Translations under genes and position numbers: made by a program
In this document: piece after piece, positions 41,225 through 50,841 of the stretch
Layout: every line of letters begins with the position of its first letter
Numbering within the stretch: position 1 is the stretch's first letter
Source of the DNA: Aureimonas glaciei
Lineage (GTDB): Bacteria; Pseudomonadota; Alphaproteobacteria; Rhizobiales; Rhizobiaceae
DNA length: 64,000 nt
Reading direction: 5' to 3'
Assembly (NCBI RefSeq): GCF_014643375.1
Contig: NZ_BMJJ01000008.1
Location: forward strand, 186,001-250,000
Notes under the pieces: model-generated
What the model was told of the DNA's origin: nothing
Databases searched by the model: none
What the model saw: the letters and a program-made list of their open reading frames with translations, nothing else

Positions 41225-42199
41225 CTAGGAAAACCGCTCGCGACCATGCTTCTGCCGAAGATCCTGGTCCGGCCCGAGCGGCACGATGGCGGTCGGGTTG
41301 ATCATGGTGTGGCTCTGGTAGTAGTGGCCCTTGATGTGCTCGAAATTGACGGTCTCGGCGATGCCGGGCTGTTGGTAGAGATCGAGCATGTAGGGGAAGA
41401 GGTTGGGATAGTCGGCAATCTGGCGGGCATTGCACTTGAAGTGCCCGTGGTAGACCGCGTCGAAGCGGATCAGCGTCGTGAACAGGCGCCAGTCGGCCTC
41501 GGTGATGGTGTTGCCGACGAGGTAGCGCTGGCCCGCCAGCAGCGCGTCCAGCGCATCCAGTTCGGAAAACAGAACGTGGAACGGCGCCTCGTAGGCTTCC
41601 TGCGTGGTCGCGAAGCCGCATTTGTAGACGCCGTTGTTGATCCGGTCGTAGACGCGGGCGTTGACGGCGTCGATCTCCGGCAGGAGGGCGTCCGGCGCGA
41701 GGTCGACGGTCTCGTCGGCAAGCGCGCCGAAGCCGGCATTGAAGATCCGGATGATCTCGGCCGACTCGTTGTTGACGATGGTGCCCGTCTTCTTGTCCCA
41801 GAGCACCGGCACGGTGACGCGGCCGGTAAAGTCGGCCTTCGCCTGGGTATAGACCTCGTAGAGGCGGTCCTTGCCGAGCACGCTGTCGGGAATGGCGCCG
41901 GGACGGTCGGAAAACACCCAGCCGTTCTCGCCCATCAGGAAATCGACCACCGACAGCGAGACGACGTCCTCGAGCTTCTTCAGCCGCCGGACGATCAGCG
42001 TGCGGTGCGCCCAGGGGCAGGCGAGGGAGATGTAGAGGTGATAGCGGCCGGCCTCCGCGGGAAACGCCTTGCGCCCGTCCGGCGCGGGCGTTCCGTCCGG
42101 GGTGATCCAGTCGCGAAATGCCGTCGTCGTGCGCTCGAAGCTGCCGTTCTTCGATTCGTACCACTTGTCCTGCCAGCGGCCCTCGACCAGAAGTCCCAT
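41225..42199 (-). CDS. Xi-class glutathione S-transferase (glutathionyl-hydroquinone reductase)
   Basis: A 324-residue cytosolic enzyme that reduces glutathionyl-hydroquinones with glutathione. The catalytic motif is SLACPWAHRTLI with Cys61, and the C-terminal helical domain contains the EADWRLFTTLIRFDAVYHGHFKCNARQI block typical of the YqjG/EcmA/PcpF class. Length is normal. AAGGAGA before ATG 42199 confirms the start. It is convergent with the AraC gene (25 nt apart). Confidence 0.95.
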   Translation of the reverse strand: MGLLVEGRWQDKWYESKNGSFERTTTAFRDWITPDGTPAPDGRKAFPAEAGRYHLYISLACPWAHRTLIVRRLKKLEDVVSLSVVDFLMGENGWVFSDRPGAIPDSVLGKDRLYEVYTQAKADFTGRVTVPVLWDKKTGTIVNNESAEIIRIFNAGFGALADETVDLAPDALLPEIDAVNARVYDRINNGVYKCGFATTQEAYEAPFHVLFSELDALDALLAGQRYLVGNTITEADWRLFTTLIRFDAVYHGHFKCNARQIADYPNLFPYMLDLYQQPGIAETVNFEHIKGHYYQSHTMINPTAIVPLGPDQDLRQKHGRERFS

Positions 42200-42545
42200 C
42201 GTCCGTCTCCTTCAGGCCTCATGCCTCGCTCCCACATGGGAAGCGGGCCGGCCCGCCGTCAAGGCAGACGCAGCGTCAACGCCGGCGCGACGCCGACGCG
42301 ACGCCCGGGCTGCGCCCGATGGACGCAGAACCCCGTCGGTGCTAATCGGGGCCAGGACAGGCCTTTCGAGGCGTCGCCTCGTGCGATGCCGCCGGGCCGC
42401 GACGGCGAACTGGGAAGGACGGGCGTGACCTTGCAGCGACGACGATCCTCCTCGCGCCTTGATGCGCCAGAGGTGCCGAACCCGCGGCTCGCCTGAGCGG
42501 TAACCCGCCGGGACGGCCGTACCGCTCCTGCCCGGATTTCCTGCC
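42200..42545. other. Divergent intergenic region, no gene seen
   Basis: 346 bases between the divergent glutathione transferase and GNAT genes. I see no supportable ORF or RNA gene. A perfect 14-nt palindrome (gcgggccggcccgc) is at 42243-42256, about 45 nt before the transferase ATG; it could be an operator or simply GC-rich sequence. Confidence 0.6.
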
Positions 42546-43052
42546 ATGTTTTCGCTTCCCGCCGTCCGGTATCTGCCGGAAACCCCCGATCATGACGCCG
42601 CCATCGAGGCGATAGCCGCCGAAGCTTTTGGTCCCGGCCGTTTCGCCCGCGCCGCCGAACGCGTGCGCGAATTGTGTCCCCGCGACAGAAGCCTCTGCTT
42701 CGTCGCTTTGTTCGACGGCGCCGTCGTCGGTTCCGTCCGCCAGACGCCTGTCGCCATCGGCGGGCGCCCCGCCGTGGTGCTCGGGCCGCTGGCCGTCGGC
42801 CCGGTCTACAAGGGGCAGGGGATCGGCCGGCGGCTGATGGCCCTGGCGGAAAAGGCGGCGCGCGAGCGCGGCGAGACGGCGATCGTCCTGGTCGGCGACC
42901 GCGCCTATTACGAGCCGCTCGGCTACCGGCCGTTGCCGTCGGGGACGGTGATCATGCCCGGCCCCGTCGATCCCGCGCGGATCCTCGGCCTGCCGCTGGT
43001 CGACGGCGCCCTCGAAGGGCTTGCCGGCAGGGTCGGGCCGCGTCGCAGCTGA
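42546..43052 (+). CDS. GNAT-family N-acetyltransferase
   Basis: A 168-residue acetyltransferase. The acetyl-CoA motif is PLAVGPVYKGQGIGRRLMALAEKAARERG (Q/R-x-x-G-x-G/A present as KGQGIGR), followed by AIVLVGDRAYYEPLGYRPLPSG. This layout matches the YhbS subgroup, which includes predicted acyltransferases of unknown substrate. It appears to be a single gene and converges on the MoxR-associated operon 49 nt away. Confidence 0.92.
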   Translation: MFSLPAVRYLPETPDHDAAIEAIAAEAFGPGRFARAAERVRELCPRDRSLCFVALFDGAVVGSVRQTPVAIGGRPAVVLGPLAVGPVYKGQGIGRRLMALAEKAARERGETAIVLVGDRAYYEPLGYRPLPSGTVIMPGPVDPARILGLPLVDGALEGLAGRVGPRRS

Positions 43053-43078
43053 CGGACGACAGTCGCCGCCAAGCCTGA

Positions 43079-43101
43079 AGCATGATCCCGAAAGGTGGCC
43101 T
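43079..43101. repeat. Fragment of a common rhizobial intergenic repeat
   Basis: The short segment agcatgatcccgaaaggtgg resembles one arm of a palindromic element found in many Rhizobiales intergenic regions (core 'gcatgatcccgaaaagtgg'). Only one arm is seen here, between convergent genes. Confidence 0.35.
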
Positions 43102-45180
43102 TTAGCGCCCCTCGCGGAACCAGGTGGCGGAAATGGTCATGAGCAGCACGGCGAGGCCGAGGAAGCCGGCAAACAGCGGCGTGCGATCGACGCCGCGCAG
43201 CACCGTTTCCTCGGTGGTCTTGAGGCCGATCCAGTCGCGCCCGTCGGCATCGGCGCGACCGCGCACCGGCACGATGCGCGGCACCTCGACGCTGCCGTCC
43301 TCGGCGATGCGGCGCACGCTGCCGCGCGTCGCGTCGGCGATCGGCTGCAGCTTCTCTGTCGTCGACACGGCCTCGCGGTATTCCTGCGGATTGACCGGAC
43401 CGACATTGGCGAGCGTCCTCAGATCGCCGTTGGCGGCCTGGTAGAGGCCGAGTTCCTCGGTCTGCAACGTGCCCTCCCAGCGTCCCTCGCCGACCTGGAT
43501 CAGCGGCACCTGCCGCGCCTCGCCGGACGGGGTGACGACGGTGGCCGGACCGGGATCCTCGCCGATGGTCTGGCGGGTGACGACGAGGTCCTCGCCGCGC
43601 GTCTCGGCGCCGAGCGCTTCCTCGTCGAGCTCGGGCTCCTTCATCAGCCAGTGCGCGAGCCGCCGGAACAGCGCGACATGCGGGCCGCCGCCTTCGAAGC
43701 CGCGCGACCACAGCCAGCCCTGGTCCGACAGGAGCAGCGCGACGCGGCCCTCGCCGGCATGGTCGAGCACCAGCAGCGGCTTGCCGTTCGGCCCGTTCAT
43801 CACCGTGTCGCCGCGCGGCGTCTCGACGTCGATCGAGCGGAACCACTCGCTCCAGGCCGGCGGGGTCTGGTCGGATCCCGGCAGGTTGCGCGTCACAGGA
43901 TGCTTCTTGCCGAGGTCCGAGAGCGTCGGTCGGAACGCTTCCTGGTCGATCGTCCCGGTCGGTAGCGCCGGCAGGATCGAGGCGAGCGAGGTCGAGGCGA
44001 CGGAATCGTTGCCGCCATATTCCGGCCCGGAGGCGATCAGAATCGCGCCGCCCTTTTCGACATACTGCGCGATGTAGTCGAAGTAGAGCGCCGGCAACAC
44101 GCCGCGGCGCTGGTAGCGGTCGAAGATGATGAGGTCGAAATCCTCGATCTTCTCGACGAAGAGCTCGCGCGTCGGGAAGGCGATCAGCGACAGCTCGTCG
44201 ATCGGCGTGCCGTCCTGCTTTTCCGGGGGACGCAGGATGGTGAAGTGGACGAGATCGACGGCCGCGTCCGACTTCAGGAGATTGCGCCAGGTGCGCTCGC
44301 CGGCATGCGGCTCGCCGGAGACGAGGAGCACACGCAGGTTTTCGCGGATGCCGTCGACGACGGCGATGGCGCGGTTGTTGATCGGGGTGATCTCTTCCGC
44401 GTCGAGGGCGGCGGAAAGCTCGATGATGTTCTTGCCCGCGCGCGGCAGCGTGAAGTCGGTGCGGGCGTCGACGCCGGGCGTCACCTGCTGGCGGCCGATC
44501 AGGTCGCCGTTGAGGAAGATGCGCACGTCGACGGGGTTGCGCGAGGCGCGCGGCCCGTCCTCGATGACGCGGAAAACGAGCTGCTGGTCCTGGTCGACGA
44601 GGCCAAAGCGCGGGCTGGTGGTGATCTCGATGCGGCGGTCGAACTCGTCGGCCCGGCCGGTGATCAGGCCGTGCACCGGCGCGTCGAAGCCAAGGGTCGA
44701 GGCGTCGGCGGGGATGTCGTGGATCTGACCGTCAGTCACCATGATCGCGCCAGCAACCCGCGCCGGCGGCACGTCGCTGAAGGCCGAGCCGAGCGCCCCG
44801 AACAGAGCGGTGGTGGCGTCGCCGCCGGCCGTCCCGGCATTGCGGGCCTCGACGGTGCGCACCTCGAAGTCGGGGAAGCGCGCGAGGCTTTCCTGCAGGG
44901 CCGCCACCGCCGTCGCCGTCTCGGCGCTGCGCTGGCCGATGCTCTGGCTCTGGCTGTTGTCGACGACGAGCGCGACGACGCTCTTCAGGGGATCGCGCTG
45001 CTCGCGCAGCACCACGGGATTGAGCAGCGCCAGGATCAGGGCCGCCAGTGCGAGGACGCGCAGAAACGACCCACGCATCCTGACCAGGAGGAGGACGGCG
45101 ACCAACAGCGCGGCGGGAACGGCGAGGGCAGCCAGAACCGGCCAGGAGAAGAAGGGGGCGAACTGCATCGACCAGGTCAT
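43102..45180 (-). CDS. Large membrane protein of MoxR operon (VWA/glutamine-amidotransferase-like)
   Basis: A 692-residue inner-membrane protein. N-terminal helices (FFSWPVLAALAVPAALLVAVLLLVRM and FLRVLALAALILALLNPVVL) are followed by a domain beginning VVALVVDNSQSQS, VWA-like in position but without a full MIDAS set. Then comes a class-I glutamine-amidotransferase-like region (DLIIFDRYQRRGVLPALYFDYIAQYVEKGGAILIASGPE) lacking the catalytic Cys. A C-terminal helix closes it (PLFAGFLGLAVLLMTISATWF). Its start overlaps the upstream gene by ATGA. It is the last gene of a four-gene set conserved in Rhizobiales; function unknown. Confidence 0.85.
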   Translation of the reverse strand: MTWSMQFAPFFSWPVLAALAVPAALLVAVLLLVRMRGSFLRVLALAALILALLNPVVLREQRDPLKSVVALVVDNSQSQSIGQRSAETATAVAALQESLARFPDFEVRTVEARNAGTAGGDATTALFGALGSAFSDVPPARVAGAIMVTDGQIHDIPADASTLGFDAPVHGLITGRADEFDRRIEITTSPRFGLVDQDQQLVFRVIEDGPRASRNPVDVRIFLNGDLIGRQQVTPGVDARTDFTLPRAGKNIIELSAALDAEEITPINNRAIAVVDGIRENLRVLLVSGEPHAGERTWRNLLKSDAAVDLVHFTILRPPEKQDGTPIDELSLIAFPTRELFVEKIEDFDLIIFDRYQRRGVLPALYFDYIAQYVEKGGAILIASGPEYGGNDSVASTSLASILPALPTGTIDQEAFRPTLSDLGKKHPVTRNLPGSDQTPPAWSEWFRSIDVETPRGDTVMNGPNGKPLLVLDHAGEGRVALLLSDQGWLWSRGFEGGGPHVALFRRLAHWLMKEPELDEEALGAETRGEDLVVTRQTIGEDPGPATVVTPSGEARQVPLIQVGEGRWEGTLQTEELGLYQAANGDLRTLANVGPVNPQEYREAVSTTEKLQPIADATRGSVRRIAEDGSVEVPRIVPVRGRADADGRDWIGLKTTEETVLRGVDRTPLFAGFLGLAVLLMTISATWFREGR

Positions 45181-48062
45181 TGGCCCAGCCTTTCCAGGAG
45201 AGCGGGCACATGCACCTGGTCGGCCTTGTAGTTGCCGGTGAGGACGTACATCACGATGTTGACCCCGCTGCGATAGGCGTATTCGCGCTGCGTGGGGTCG
45301 CTGGCATCGGTCGGAAAGCGGAACAGGCCGCTGTCGTCGACGGCCCAGGCGCGGGCAAAATCGTTCGAAGTGATCATGATCGAGGAGACGCCGTCGCCGG
45401 CGCTGGCGGGCCGTGTCTCGGCGTTGGGATCGCGCACCAGCGCCTCGACCCACAGCGGCGAGCCGGTGTGGCGGCCGGGAAAGTCGCGCATGATGTAGAA
45501 TGATTTCGTCAGCACGTGGTCGGTCGGCACCGGCTCCAGCGGCGGGATGTCGAGATCGGCGAGGATGTCGCGCAGCCTTCGCTGGCCGGGCGAGACGGCG
45601 GTCGAAGTCAGCGAGGAGATCGGATCGTCCTGCACGTCGAACAGCACCGTGCCGCCCTGCTTCATGTAGGCGTCGACCCGGCTGATCGCCGCGGTCGTCG
45701 GCATCGGCGCACCGGCGTCGATCGGCCAGTAGAGGATGGGATAGAAGGCCAGCTCGTCGGCGGCGATGTTGACGCCGACGGCCGATCCCGGCTCCAGCGC
45801 GGTCTTGGCGGCGATGAACTGCGACAGGCCGTCGAGACCCTGGCGGGAGATCTCGTCGGTCTCGGATTCGCCGGTCTCGACATAGGCCAGATGCGTCGTC
45901 TCTGTCGCGGCGATCGCCGCCTCCGCGCGGGCGGCGTCGTCCGCCGTGCTGGACGCCGACGGTGCCGCCTCGGCCGCGGGCGCATCCTGCGCCATCGCGC
46001 CATTGGTGCCGACGGCGGAGAAGGCGAGGCCTAGGCCGACCATGGCAAGGACCGGCAGGGCCGCGGCCCGGCCGCCGAAGCCGCGACGGCCGAGGCGCGT
46101 CAGGACGCCGTTCAGCCACAGCATTGCGAGAACATCGAGGGCGAAGAGCACGAGCGCTGCGGCGAAGAGAAGCGGCATCATGTCGACAGAGGCTTCACTG
46201 CCATAGCCGCGGGCGGCGACGGGTGTGCCGAGGTCGAGTTCCGGCAAGGGCGCCAGCGTCGCGTCTTCTGGCAGGAGGTTCAGGGCGGTGTAGCCGGCCT
46301 CGGTACCGTAGAGGCCGGGCGGGTTGCGGCGCGTGACGATCGCCGAGGTCCCCGCCGTGAGAAGCAGCGGTTCTGCCTCGGCGCCGGGCGCGGCGAGCCG
46401 GCCTTCGGCATCCATCACCCGGTAGGGCGGCAGGCTCTGGGCGCTGCCGGCGGCGCCTTCTTCCGTGGCCGCCGGACCGGTCGAGCGCGACAGGGTCACG
46501 ATGCGCCGGAGCATGTCGACGAAGGCGCCTGATATCGGCAGGTTCGACCAGGTGGCTTCGGCGGTGACGTGAAACAGAACGATGGTTCCCGCGCCGACGG
46601 TCTGGGCGGTCACCAGCGGCGTGCCGTCGGCGAGGCTCACCCAGGTGCGGTCGGCGAGATCCACCGAGGGCTCGGCGAGGATCTGGCGGGTGACCGTGAC
46701 CTCGTCGCCGATCGCTATCCCGGCCAGCGGACTGGTCGGCGGTACCGGCGAGATCTTCTGCGGCTCCGACCAGGACATGGCGCCGCCGAGCTGGCGTTCG
46801 CCGCTGCGCAGCCGCACCGGCACCAGGGGATCGTCGCCGGTGGAGGCGGCGAGCCGCGGTCCGGCGAAGCGCACGAGGAATCCTCCCTTGTCGACGAAGT
46901 CGCGCAGGGCCGTCTCGGCCGGCGCGGGAATGACGCCGATGTCGGCCATGACGATCACCGACGGCCGGCGGGCGACGAGGGCGGGGATGGCGCTGGAGAG
47001 GTCGGCGCTGTCGGCCCGGGCCAGGTCCGCAAAGGGTTCGAGCGCCCGGGTGATGTAGTAGAGCGGCGACAAGAGCGGCTGGGCGACATCCGCGCCCTCG
47101 CCGGAGATCAGGCCGACGCGGCGACGGCGAAAACTGTCGTCGACGAGGCGCACGCTGGCGGCCGTCGCGGGACCCACGACCTCTAGCCGGGCGATGTCGT
47201 TGCGCAGCTCCACCGGCACGGTGAAGCGTGCCTCGGCGGTGACGGCATCGCCGGTGAAGTCGAGCGAGGCCGTGCCGATCTCGCGGCTCTGGCCGTCGAC
47301 GACGCGGACGGTGAAGTTGGCGTCGCCGGCGACGCCCTGCGGGCGGACCGCCTGAACCACCAGCGCCTCGGTCGAGTTGTCCGCCTGCGTCAGGCCGACG
47401 AGGGGAGCGATCGAGGGGCGGTAGAGAATCGCCTGACCGGCGCCGAGTCCGGCCAGGGTCGTGGTGACTTCCGGGGTGCCGTTGCCGTCGAGGCCGTCGC
47501 TGAGGAAGGCGAGAGAGCCAAGCTCGGTGCCGCCGAGGGCGGTGGCCAAGCGCGTCGCGGCCGCCGGGCGATCGGTCGGGATCGGCCGCGCGATGGCGGC
47601 GCCGAGGCGCTCCAGCGCCACGCTCGCCTCGACCGGCGTCGCGTCGTCGGTCGGACCCTCTGCGGTGAAGGCCAGCGCCACCGGGCGCTCCGCGTCGCCG
47701 GCATCGCGGATCACCTGTTCGGCAGCATCGCGGCGCGCCGGCCAGTCGGCGCCACTGGCCCAGCCGTTGTCGACCATCAGCGCGACCGGTCCGGTGCCCG
47801 ACAGCAGGCCCTCGCGCGGGTTCAACACCGGCGCGGCCAGAGCGAGAATGACGAGGGCGGCGAGCAGCAGGCGGAGCAGCGTCAGCCACCACGGGCTCTT
47901 GGCCGGGGTCTCCTCGACGCGCGCGACCCGCGCCAGGATGCGCAGCGGCGGAAACACTTCCATCTGCGGGCGCGGCGGCGTGAGTTTCAGGAGCCACCAG
48001 ATCACCGGCAGCGCCAGAAGGCCGAGGAGCATCAGCGGGGCGCCGAAGGAAAGACCGCTCAT
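45177..48062 (-). CDS. BatA-N plus DUF4159 membrane protein
   Basis: A 961-residue inner-membrane protein. Residues 1-80 are the aerotolerance-regulator (BatA) N-terminal module with two helices (LMLLGLLALPVIWWLLKL and WLTLLRLLLAALVILALAAPVL). A degenerate VWA-like and amidotransferase-like stretch follows, and two helices lie near residues 625-690. The last 220 or so residues are DUF4159 (FYPILYWPIDAG, VDAYMKQGGTVLFDVQDD, LTKSFYIMRDFPGRH). The start at 48062 overlaps the DUF58 stop by ATGA. This is the hub of the MoxR operon and may assemble an envelope complex. No biochemical role is established. Confidence 0.88.
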   Translation of the reverse strand: MSGLSFGAPLMLLGLLALPVIWWLLKLTPPRPQMEVFPPLRILARVARVEETPAKSPWWLTLLRLLLAALVILALAAPVLNPREGLLSGTGPVALMVDNGWASGADWPARRDAAEQVIRDAGDAERPVALAFTAEGPTDDATPVEASVALERLGAAIARPIPTDRPAAATRLATALGGTELGSLAFLSDGLDGNGTPEVTTTLAGLGAGQAILYRPSIAPLVGLTQADNSTEALVVQAVRPQGVAGDANFTVRVVDGQSREIGTASLDFTGDAVTAEARFTVPVELRNDIARLEVVGPATAASVRLVDDSFRRRRVGLISGEGADVAQPLLSPLYYITRALEPFADLARADSADLSSAIPALVARRPSVIVMADIGVIPAPAETALRDFVDKGGFLVRFAGPRLAASTGDDPLVPVRLRSGERQLGGAMSWSEPQKISPVPPTSPLAGIAIGDEVTVTRQILAEPSVDLADRTWVSLADGTPLVTAQTVGAGTIVLFHVTAEATWSNLPISGAFVDMLRRIVTLSRSTGPAATEEGAAGSAQSLPPYRVMDAEGRLAAPGAEAEPLLLTAGTSAIVTRRNPPGLYGTEAGYTALNLLPEDATLAPLPELDLGTPVAARGYGSEASVDMMPLLFAAALVLFALDVLAMLWLNGVLTRLGRRGFGGRAAALPVLAMVGLGLAFSAVGTNGAMAQDAPAAEAAPSASSTADDAARAEAAIAATETTHLAYVETGESETDEISRQGLDGLSQFIAAKTALEPGSAVGVNIAADELAFYPILYWPIDAGAPMPTTAAISRVDAYMKQGGTVLFDVQDDPISSLTSTAVSPGQRRLRDILADLDIPPLEPVPTDHVLTKSFYIMRDFPGRHTGSPLWVEALVRDPNAETRPASAGDGVSSIMITSNDFARAWAVDDSGLFRFPTDASDPTQREYAYRSGVNIVMYVLTGNYKADQVHVPALLERLGQ

Positions 48063-48988
48063 GCTGCGCCGATCCCGCCGGTCTGCCGCGCCATCGGCTG
48101 CGGCACGCCGCTCAAGCGTCCATGCACGCCGACCAGCGCCTCGGAGGCGAGTCGATCGGTGCGGTGGGCGACAAAACTCCAGCCGAGCCGTCGGCAATGC
48201 TCGCCGATCACCGCGCGTCGCGCCTGGAAGAGCTGCAGATACTCCTCGCGCAGCCCCTCGGCGCGGCCGGCCGTCAGCTTGGCGCCCGTTTCGGGATCGC
48301 GGAATTCGGTGCGACCGGCATAGGGAAAGGTCTCCTCGGCCGGGTCGGCGATGGCGATGAGATGGCCGCGGATGCCGCGCCGCGCGATGCGATCGATGCG
48401 CTCGAGGATCTCGTCCACCGGATCGAGGAAATCGCTGACCAGAACGACTTCGCTGAAGCGCTTCATCCGGTCGTCCGGCGGGAAGCCGGCGGGGCGGCCG
48501 GGGACGAGGGCGGTGGCGATGCGCTCGGCGGCATTGCGGGCGGAGATCGGGTCGAGCACGCCGGGATAGCCGATCCGCTCGCCCGAGCGCGACAAGAGGT
48601 CGGCCAGCGCCAGCACGAGGACCATCGCGCGCGATTCCTTCGAGACCGTCGCGATTTCGGACTTGTACAGCATCGACGGAGAGGGATCGGCCCAGATCCA
48701 CACGGTCTGCGCCGCCTCCCATTCCTGGTCGCGCAGATAGACATTGTCGTCGCGGGCCGAGCGCCGCCAGTCGATGCGCGAGACCTCGCCGCCGTCGACG
48801 AAGGGCCTGAACTGCCAGAAATTCTCGCCGACGCCGCGCCGGCGCCTTCCGTGCCAGCCGGCGATCACCGTCGTCACCACGCGCTTGGCCTCAACCAGCA
48901 GGTCGGGCAGCAAGGCGGCGCGCTGGCGCGCGCGAACGAGGGCATCGGCACTGGGGGTGAGGTCGACCGACTGGCCGATGGTTGCCAT
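48059..48988 (-). CDS. DUF58 domain protein
   Basis: A 309-residue protein. It contains AGWHGRRRRGVGENFWQFRPFVDGGEVSRIDWRRSARDDNVYLRDQEWEAAQTVWIWADPSPSM, the DUF58 core with its R-x-Y/W-x-x-G-D-x-x-R-x-I-D-W-R pattern. DUF58 proteins are usually encoded next to MoxR ATPases and are thought to be their VWA-like partners or adaptors. It starts 7 nt after the moxR stop and overlaps the next gene. Confidence 0.93.
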   Translation of the reverse strand: MATIGQSVDLTPSADALVRARQRAALLPDLLVEAKRVVTTVIAGWHGRRRRGVGENFWQFRPFVDGGEVSRIDWRRSARDDNVYLRDQEWEAAQTVWIWADPSPSMLYKSEIATVSKESRAMVLVLALADLLSRSGERIGYPGVLDPISARNAAERIATALVPGRPAGFPPDDRMKRFSEVVLVSDFLDPVDEILERIDRIARRGIRGHLIAIADPAEETFPYAGRTEFRDPETGAKLTAGRAEGLREEYLQLFQARRAVIGEHCRRLGWSFVAHRTDRLASEALVGVHGRLSGVPQPMARQTGGIGAA

Positions 48989-48995
48989 GCCCGGA

Positions 48996-50012
48996 TCAGC
49001 CCTTCGCCGCGTCCCGCTTCAGGGCGGCAATGACGTCGCGAACGCTCATGCCCTCGGCCCGAGCGGCGAAGTTCAGCGCCATGCGGTGCTGCAGGATCGG
49101 CTCGGCGAGCGCGATGACGTCGTCGATCGAGGGGGCGAGGCGCCCTTCGTAGAGCGCGCGGGCGCGCACGCAGGTCATCAGCGACTGGCTGGCGCGGGGG
49201 CCGGGGCCCCAGGCGATGTGCGCGTCGGCTTCCTTGTTGCCGTGGCCGGGACGGGCCGAGCGCACCAGGGCCAGGATCGCCTCGACGACGCTTTCGGGCA
49301 CCGGCATGCGGCGGACGAGCAGCTGGATCTCGCGCAGCCGCGCGGCGGTCAGCACCGGCAGCGCCTTGCGCTCGCCCGCGCCGGTGGTCTCGATCAGGAT
49401 CTGGCGCTCCGCGTCGATGTCGGGGTAGTGCACGTCGACCTGCATCAGGAAACGGTCGAGCTGCGCCTCGGGCAGGGGATAGGTGCCCTCCTGCTCCAGC
49501 GGGTTCTGCGTCGCCAGCACGTGGAACGGCGCCGGCAGGTCATGCCGCTCGCCGGCGACGGTGACGTGGTATTCCTGCATCGACTGCAGGAGCGCCGACT
49601 GGGTGCGCGGCGAGGCGCGGTTGATCTCGTCGGCCATCAGCAGCTGCGCGAAGACCGGACCGCGGATGAAGCGGAAGGAGCGCCGGCCGGTCTCGTCCTG
49701 GTCCATCACCTCGGAGCCGACGATGTCGGAGGGCATCAGGTCGGGCGTGAACTGGATGCGCTTGGCGTCGAGCCCGAGGGCGATGCCGAGCGTGTCGACC
49801 AGCTTGGTCTTGGCGAGGCCGGGAACGCCGACGAGGAGGGCATGGCCGCCGGCGAGGATGGCGATCACGGTCTGCTCGACGACGCTTTCCTGGCCGAAGA
49901 TGACGCGGCCGACCGATTCCTTCACGCGCGCGATGTCGGCGAGGGCACTCTCGGCCAGAGCGACGATCGCTTCGCCATCGAGGGCGGCGTCCTGGGGCGC
50001 ATGCATCGTCAT
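48996..50012 (-). CDS. MoxR-family AAA+ ATPase
   Basis: A 338-residue AAA+ ATPase, probable chaperone for metal-centre or complex assembly. Walker A is GVPGLAKTKL (the GxPGxAKT form normal for MoxR), Walker B LLMADEINRASPRTQSALLQSM, and sensor 1 is in HVLATQNPLEQEGTYPLPEAQLDRF. Length is typical. GGAG precedes ATG 50012; an ATG two codons later is also possible. It is the first gene of MoxR-DUF58-BatA/DUF4159-membrane protein, all tightly spaced or overlapping. It is divergent from the DUF1285 operon. Confidence 0.94.
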   Translation of the reverse strand: MTMHAPQDAALDGEAIVALAESALADIARVKESVGRVIFGQESVVEQTVIAILAGGHALLVGVPGLAKTKLVDTLGIALGLDAKRIQFTPDLMPSDIVGSEVMDQDETGRRSFRFIRGPVFAQLLMADEINRASPRTQSALLQSMQEYHVTVAGERHDLPAPFHVLATQNPLEQEGTYPLPEAQLDRFLMQVDVHYPDIDAERQILIETTGAGERKALPVLTAARLREIQLLVRRMPVPESVVEAILALVRSARPGHGNKEADAHIAWGPGPRASQSLMTCVRARALYEGRLAPSIDDVIALAEPILQHRMALNFAARAEGMSVRDVIAALKRDAAKG

Positions 50013-50232
50013 CGGGAATTCTCCGTTCGTGGCCGGCTGCATCACCACCGGGGGCCGATTTTGCCGGGGTGCGCCGAACCTTGGCGTCAGTGCCATGAAA
50101 TCGGGCAGGGCACATCCTGGCAAGCGGCCAGAACGCAACTATTTCGTGACTGCGAAGGCCGGCCAAAATAAGACGCTTTGACCATGTCGCCACCGCGCCG
50201 TCGTGCACAAGAATGTGCGCCCGAACAGGAGA

Positions 50233-50841
50233 ATGGATATCGCCGAGGATCAGCATGCCCTCTCGCCAGGCCTGGCCGCCCTGATCGTGCGGGCCGAGCG
50301 CGCCGGCAAGGGCGCGCCGCCCGTGGAACGCTGGAACCCGCCTTTCTGCGGCGACAGCGAGATGGCGATCCGCTTCGACGGGGCGTGGACCCATCAGGGC
50401 TCGCCGATCGGACGCCCCGCTTTGGTGCGGCTTTTCAGCTCGGTGCTGCGCCGGGACGAAGACGGCCAGACCTTTCTCGTCACGCCGGTGGAAAAGCTCA
50501 GTATCGCCGTGGAGGACGTCGCCTTCCTCGCGGTCGAGATGGATCGTGACGCCAGCGGGGCGGCGCCGGTGCTGACCTTCCGCACCAATGTCGGGGATGT
50601 CGTCCGCGCCGATGCGGACCATCCCCTGCGCTTTGCCGTCGATCCGGCCACGGGCGCCTTTGCCCCCTATGTCGGCGTGCGCGGACGGCTGGAGGCGCGG
50701 CTGACCCGGCCGCTCGCCTTCGAGATTGCCGACTTCATCGAGACGGACGGCGACGGTCGCGCCTTCGTCGCCTCGGCCGGCGCACGTTTCTTTCTTCCGG
50801 ACGATGCGCTCGGCGGAGAACCGGGCGGAGCCCCGCGATGA
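50233..50841 (+). CDS. DUF1285 family protein
   Basis: A 202-residue protein of the DUF1285 family, recognised by RWNPPFCGDSEMAIRFDGAWTHQGSPIGRPALVRLFSSVLRRDEDG and FLVTPVEKLSIAVEDVAF. The function is unknown; structures show two beta-barrel-like domains. The start is uncertain: ATG 50233 directly follows AGGAGA, closer than ideal, while GTG 50203 has no ribosome site. It is the first gene of DUF1285-NUDIX-cca, a gene order common in Rhizobiales, and overlaps the NUDIX gene by ATGA. Confidence 0.9.
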   Translation: MDIAEDQHALSPGLAALIVRAERAGKGAPPVERWNPPFCGDSEMAIRFDGAWTHQGSPIGRPALVRLFSSVLRRDEDGQTFLVTPVEKLSIAVEDVAFLAVEMDRDASGAAPVLTFRTNVGDVVRADADHPLRFAVDPATGAFAPYVGVRGRLEARLTRPLAFEIADFIETDGDGRAFVASAGARFFLPDDALGGEPGGAPR

